From contig NC_092562.1 in the NCBI RefSeq assembly GCF_037975245.1, positions 7,977,001 through 8,041,000 on the forward strand: a DNA stretch of 64,000 bases, written 5' to 3'. Of this stretch, positions 60,020-64,000 are shown one piece after another. How positions within the stretch are numbered: the stretch's first letter is position 1; every line of letters starts with the position of its first letter. Made by a program: the position numbers and the translations under genes. The notes beneath the pieces were generated by a model, which ran no database searches, was not told where the DNA came from, and saw nothing but the letters and a program-made list of their open reading frames with translations. The stretch is from Apostichopus japonicus. Taxonomy: Eukaryota > Echinodermata > Holothuroidea > Aspidochirotida > Stichopodidae.

Positions 60020-60352
60020 CATCACCTGCACAAATTTGATTTGAATTGAATTTATTTGCTACATTCCATTTTTTACATTTTGAACAATATAGGATAAATA
60101 TAGATGGTATCAAATACAGTAAACAGTAAATATAGAGTATTGAAATAATATATATGTGAGATGGAAGTAGAGGAACCAGAAATAAGTGGATACTTTTCTG
60201 GTCTGATCCCTTTGTAACAAAGAAAGTGCAAAGTACATCACCCACCCCACTACCCCCTCCCCCAAGAAACCATCAGTCAATATCTTATGAAAAGAGAAAG
60301 AAAGAAACATAAGAGAAAAAACAGGAAGTAAATGCATAAACAAGCTACAGGT
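60020..60352 (-). mobile_element. Probable LINE 3'-UTR fragment inserted in the LINE
   Basis: It begins GAATTGAATTTATTTGCTAC and contains a CCACCCCACTACCCCCTCCC patch. The overall layout (T/A-rich tail, then C-rich block) is like 61025-61330 and 1190-1566 in the same orientation. It separates two parts of the plus-strand LINE. Confidence 0.4.
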
Positions 60353-60773
60353 TTTCCAAATAAGTGCAGTGAGAGTTATTCTTAACATGAGAACACCTAA
60401 GCATATATCTCCTCAGCACTATATCACCTTCACTGGCTTCCAATGCAACAAAGAATCAACTACCAAATTCTTTTGCTAACTTGGAAGGCCCTTGGATGGG
60501 CAAACATCTCAATAATTGTATGATCTCATCTCCCCTTACTAGCTAACTCATTCTCTCCGCTCTCAACATGCTAGACTCCTTATTGAACCTTGCTTCAAAT
60601 TCAATGGATATGGTGGTCATGCATTTTTTAGAATTGACCCTCGTTTATGGAATTCCATGCCACATAATCTCAGACATTTCCACACACTGAACAGTTCCAA
60701 GAAACAGCTTAAAACCTTTCTCATTCAAGGCGTTTTTAAGTGTTCCACAATATCAGAGCTTTATAAATACTGA
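60353..60773 (+). pseudogene. LINE C-terminal part, decayed
   Basis: The plus strand reads LQVFQISAVRVILNMRTPKH then ISPQHYITFTGFQCN. In shifting frames come blocks like LHWLPxxxRIxYQILLLTWKAL and, at the end, WNSMPHNLRH and FKxxLKTFL-like sequence. This is the C-terminal region of CR1/Rex-type LINE proteins. It ends directly at the (TGA)n tract. Confidence 0.7.
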
Positions 60774-60981
<208 letters not shown>

Positions 60982-61024
60982 GCACTTTCTTCACATTCAA
61001 TAGAAAGTTATGAATAATCAAATA

Positions 61025-62440
61025 TCAAGTTTCATTTATTTCATTTCATTCATTTATTTTTCCATTTCCTCACAATGTTTATATAATAATAAGACGGTGA
61101 AGACAATACCATGCAAAGAAAATAATAAGTAATAAATCATATAAAAGAAAAATAATGGAAATTATGGAGAAAAAATGGTGGAAGGGCTTGGAAGCCGTAG
61201 CTTGTACAAGAAGCCCACCAAAACTAAAGATAAGAAGTATAAAGGATATGGGAATGATAATAAAGCCCCTTACCAAGAAGACCTATACCCCCACCCACCC
61301 CTAAACTAAACAAAAAAGGCAATGTGACAATGTGGGAAATACTTAAAGTCAGAGACAAATGTAGATCTATAGATGTTGATACTTGGATAAAAGATGATTT
61401 TTCAACTTGAATGAAAATGAAGTAAGGTACTTAATATTTCTTAATGTATGGCTTAAGCTATTCCAGAAATTAACACCATAACAGACGATGGAACGTTTAA
61501 AGACATCGGTATTTATGGGCAATGAAAATAAATGTCCAGAGGATCTGGTGTAGTACTTATGTATATTATAATTGAAATTAAAGTAATCATTAAAATTGAC
61601 TGGTAATTTATTATTAATAGACTTAAAAATAAAAACTGCACAATAGTATCTATGTAAATCAAAAATATCAAGTAAGTTCAGTGAGCTGAATAGTAGTGGG
61701 GTATGTGCTAAGAAATCAGACTGTGTAATAACACGGACAGCCTTCTTTTGTAATAACAGCAATTGCCCTATGTAGGTAGAATATGCATTACCCCAAACAA
61801 TATTACAATAATTAAGATGTGGTAGTATGAGAGTATTATACAAGTTCTTGAGAATATACATTGGAACAAAGTCTTTGATTTTATAAAGGACTCCAACAGT
61901 TTTTGAGATGGTAGTTTTAATCTTGGAGATGTGAGAAAACCACTTTAGAGCAGGATCAATAAATAAACCTAGAAATTGTATAACCTCAACACGCTTTAAC
62001 TGTGAGTTGCCAATAAATATATCTATGTTCTTGATTTTTTTGTGGTTTGGGTGAAAAATCATAAAGTGGGTTTTGTTTATATTCAAAGATAATTTATTTA
62101 CTTGACACCAAGTAGAGAGTAATTCAAAATTTATAGTAGATGCAGCATGATTTATATCTTTGTGTTTATACAGTATACTGGTATCATCTGCGAAAAGTGT
62201 AAAATACAAGGTGTTTGAACAATTTATAATATCATTTATATACAAAGAGAAAAGTAGTGGACCTAAAATTGACCCTTGTGGTACTCCACATGTAATTTTA
62301 CTGAAATTAGAAATGATGATCCTTTGACTCAGAACTTTACTTGATCCCACTGAAACATATTTATTCCATTATTTCTAGGTTCGTGCGAAAGAATAAAAGG
62401 GAAGCTTAGATTGTGATAAATGGATTCAAAAAAAGCTGAT
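61025..62440 (-). mobile_element. 5'-truncated LINE with the best-preserved RT in the window
   Basis: The full extent is inferred. The 3' end lies near 61025, with an A-rich AATAAATGAAATAA-like tail and a C-rich 3' UTR (to about 61365). The coding part follows (61367-62350). Further upstream, weaker homology reaches about 62440 in a frame with stops. Confidence 0.75.
61367..62350 (-). CDS. LINE reverse transcriptase, C-terminal two thirds (327 codons, intact frame)
   Basis: Minus strand, uninterrupted. KITCGVPQGSILGPLLFSLY and INDI are RT motif 4. YFTLFADDTSILY has the catalytic FADD pair (about residues 50-60). LSTWCQVNKLSLNINKTHFM is the thumb block, followed by VIQFLGLFIDPALKWFSHI. After that come ILPHLNYCNIVWGNAY, QKKAVRVIT and the C-terminal YYTRSSGHLF and FWNSLSHTLRNIKYLTSF. 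Layout and spacing fit CR1/jockey/Rex-like LINEs. The palm A motif (FxDxxKAFD) is missing because the copy is 5'-truncated, so it cannot be autonomous. The apparent Met start is not the real one, since homology (NKYVSV) continues upstream before the frame breaks. Confidence 0.9.
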   Translation of the reverse strand: MGSSKVLSQRIIISNFSKITCGVPQGSILGPLLFSLYINDIINCSNTLYFTLFADDTSILYKHKDINHAASTINFELLSTWCQVNKLSLNINKTHFMIFHPNHKKIKNIDIFIGNSQLKRVEVIQFLGLFIDPALKWFSHISKIKTTISKTVGVLYKIKDFVPMYILKNLYNTLILPHLNYCNIVWGNAYSTYIGQLLLLQKKAVRVITQSDFLAHTPLLFSSLNLLDIFDLHRYYCAVFIFKSINNKLPVNFNDYFNFNYNIHKYYTRSSGHLFSLPINTDVFKRSIVCYGVNFWNSLSHTLRNIKYLTSFSFKLKNHLLSKYQHL

Positions 62441-62469
62441 TAAGTAATTAGGCAGTAAGTGGCATAGTA

Positions 62470-63032
62470 CAGGGGCGTATCCAGGATTTTCTAACCCAGG
62501 GGCGCAAATTACTATCTAAGCGGGGCGCCACCATCGGTTGGCGCCCAGCGTACAAGAACATTTCTGGTTTTGATACCCCCAGATCACCGGAAATGGCACA
62601 TCTCGGGCTTGAAAATGACCAACCAGATGTACACTTTTGCCTGAGAACCAAGTATTTCCCAATAGATTTGTTTTCATCCATAACCTTTTTGAAGTCACGC
62701 ATCATGTTCGACCTCATCGCATCTCCAGTGAGTCATTGCTTTTGTAGGTGATTCTACGTCGCGGCCCACAATAACCGTCAGCCCCACTTTTTAAAGTTTC
62801 AAGCCCATTATTTGTTCAGAATTTGTAAATTCACATTTCTCGTGAAATAAATTCACTTCTAAACATACCCATAATGTTGCACAAATTTTCATATATGGAC
62901 AACCAATATAGAAAAAAAAACCTCCTTCAACCCCTAACAGAAAGGTCAAAATTGCACGAGTAAAGGGAAGTATGTTTATGAATGTTGGGCCAGGAAATTT
63001 TCGAAAATTCAGACACAGTTAATTTATTGGTG
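62470..63032. mobile_element. hAT-type element, left end only (copy 7)
   Basis: It starts CAGGGGCGTATCCAGGATTT, like the left end of copy 6, and carries the core TACTATCTAAGCGGGGCGCC (62508) and GGTTGGCGCCCAGCGTAC. The matching right end was not found, so the copy is truncated or its end lies beyond the window. The 63033-63769 element adjoins or interrupts it. Confidence 0.6.
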
Positions 63033-63769
63033 CATGGGCGCAGATCAATCTTCTTGAATAATGGTGGGGACGCGTGTCTGTTCTCTGATACTATCTAAGC
63101 GGAGCGTAGCATACAATATTTGTTTTGGGGCAAATATACCTCCCAGATCGCCGGAAATAACACTTCCCAGACCCAATGATGCTCCCAAACCTCCTTAAGT
63201 TTTAGATATCATGGCTTAGAAATTTAGTTTTGGGAATACATGGGCGTCTGCAGAAAAAAATCAGGGGACAAATAATCCAAGTTGACTTTTGTATACGATG
63301 GGTCTGGGGTCCCCTCCCAGAAAACAATTATAGACTGCCGCAAATGCGTTTTTCGTCCTATATTTAACAACTGTGGATAAAAATAATAAAATGAGAACTG
63401 GACGTGAAGCTAGCTCAAATTGGCAACACACAGTGTGAGTTGTTAACGATTGTTTTGGTGGCAATCAGTCCGTTTTGCTGACCACAATTTACCAGTCTCG
63501 TGTATAGATTATGTTTCACATGATCGAATGTGTTAATACTGCAGCGGAGAAGTCACGCTTAACAGTGTCAATAGTAATAATTCTCGTCTTTTATAGCATG
63601 TCATTTGCACAGTGCTGGATCAAACTGCGCCAAAGTTCTATACAGGGGAATTTTAAATGCAACGTTTGGTCTCAAGACAACTTGGTGGGGACACGGTATA
63701 TCATGTCCCCGCCACTGAAAAAGTTGGTGAGGACGCGTCCCGCTGTCCCCGCCAGGATCTGCGCCCATA
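63033..63769. mobile_element. hAT-type non-autonomous element, copy 8 (737 bp)
   Basis: Ends are CATGGGCGCAGATC and GATCTGCGCCCATA. An 8-bp duplication TATTGGTG lies at 63025-63032 and 63770-63777. The interior includes a partial family core (ACTATCTAAGCGGAGCG at 63091) and GGGGACGCGT / GGACGCGTCC near the two ends. No coding frame. Confidence 0.85.
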
Positions 63770-64000
63770 TATTGGTGCACAAATATTAAAACCTCTTATA
63801 ACGGCTGGTAAAAAACTTCGTTGAAGGAAATGAAAAAATTTATCAGATATTTCCGAAACCGAACACTACACACATAGACATACAGTTTGGAGGAAATTCA
63901 TCCTGGAACGCCATTTTCATGCTCACTGATATGATTTGATATCTGCTGTTTGCTTTAAAATTCGAATAATTGAAATAAGACTGAAATAAATAACTTTTAT

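Overview
This window looks like intergenic or intronic DNA from an animal genome, probably a marine invertebrate deuterostome. An echinoderm or hemichordate is my best guess. The evidence is the AT-rich base composition, the recurrent TAGGCCTA-type words, the lack of dense open reading frames, the abundance of non-LTR retrotransposon remnants and non-autonomous DNA transposons, and one recognisable piece of an intron-bearing animal gene (an adhesion-type GPCR). Nothing resembles prokaryotic gene organisation. Species assignment is inference only.

Layout: (1) 105-5431 is a foldback-type transposon (110-5426). It has long inverted arms built of 300-bp tandem units and 5-bp ATAAT target duplications. 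An unfilled paralogue of its insertion site lies at about 49.63-50.25 kb. (2) 8-16 kb holds several hAT-type non-autonomous elements with 8-bp target duplications, a decayed Ty3/gypsy pol fragment, a candidate integrase exon with splice-site-like borders, and two inverted copies of an unrecognised coding-like repeat. (3) 16116-22376 is a 6.3-kb CACTG-ended (CACTA/CMC-like) unit with GGGTCA subterminal repeats. It contains two exons of a minus-strand gene. Nested in it is a 2.6-kb element with TGGGCAATTCCA inverted ends, eight identical 14-mers (TAACGTGAGTAACC) and a broken gene carrying two acidic motifs. A short hAT element lies next to the nested element. (4) 22.4-28.4 kb has no recognisable gene. 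(5) 28.5-29.8 kb is a large (ATT)n satellite containing a LINE 3' stub. (6) 32.8-42.1 kb holds LINE remnants of two types, a tRNA-derived SINE, a (TA)n palindrome, a 1.1-kb hAT element, and a CACTG-ended element inserted within a LINE coding region. (7) 46.8-50.3 kb holds another L1-like LINE 3' part and the paralogous empty site. (8) 58.4-58.9 kb is the last exon of an adhesion-GPCR-like gene with an apparent one-base frameshift. (9) 59.5-62.4 kb has two LINEs converging tail to tail on a (TGA)n microsatellite. (10) 62.5-63.8 kb has more hAT-type elements.

Almost everything interpretable is mobile DNA, and the layers can be ordered: LINEs and older repeats are interrupted by DNA transposons whose target duplications are still readable. 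The best candidate for an undescribed system is the nested 18756-21345 element. The foldback element is the best-proven insertion, because the window itself contains the pre-insertion sequence. All matches were made by eye. No alignment or database search was run.
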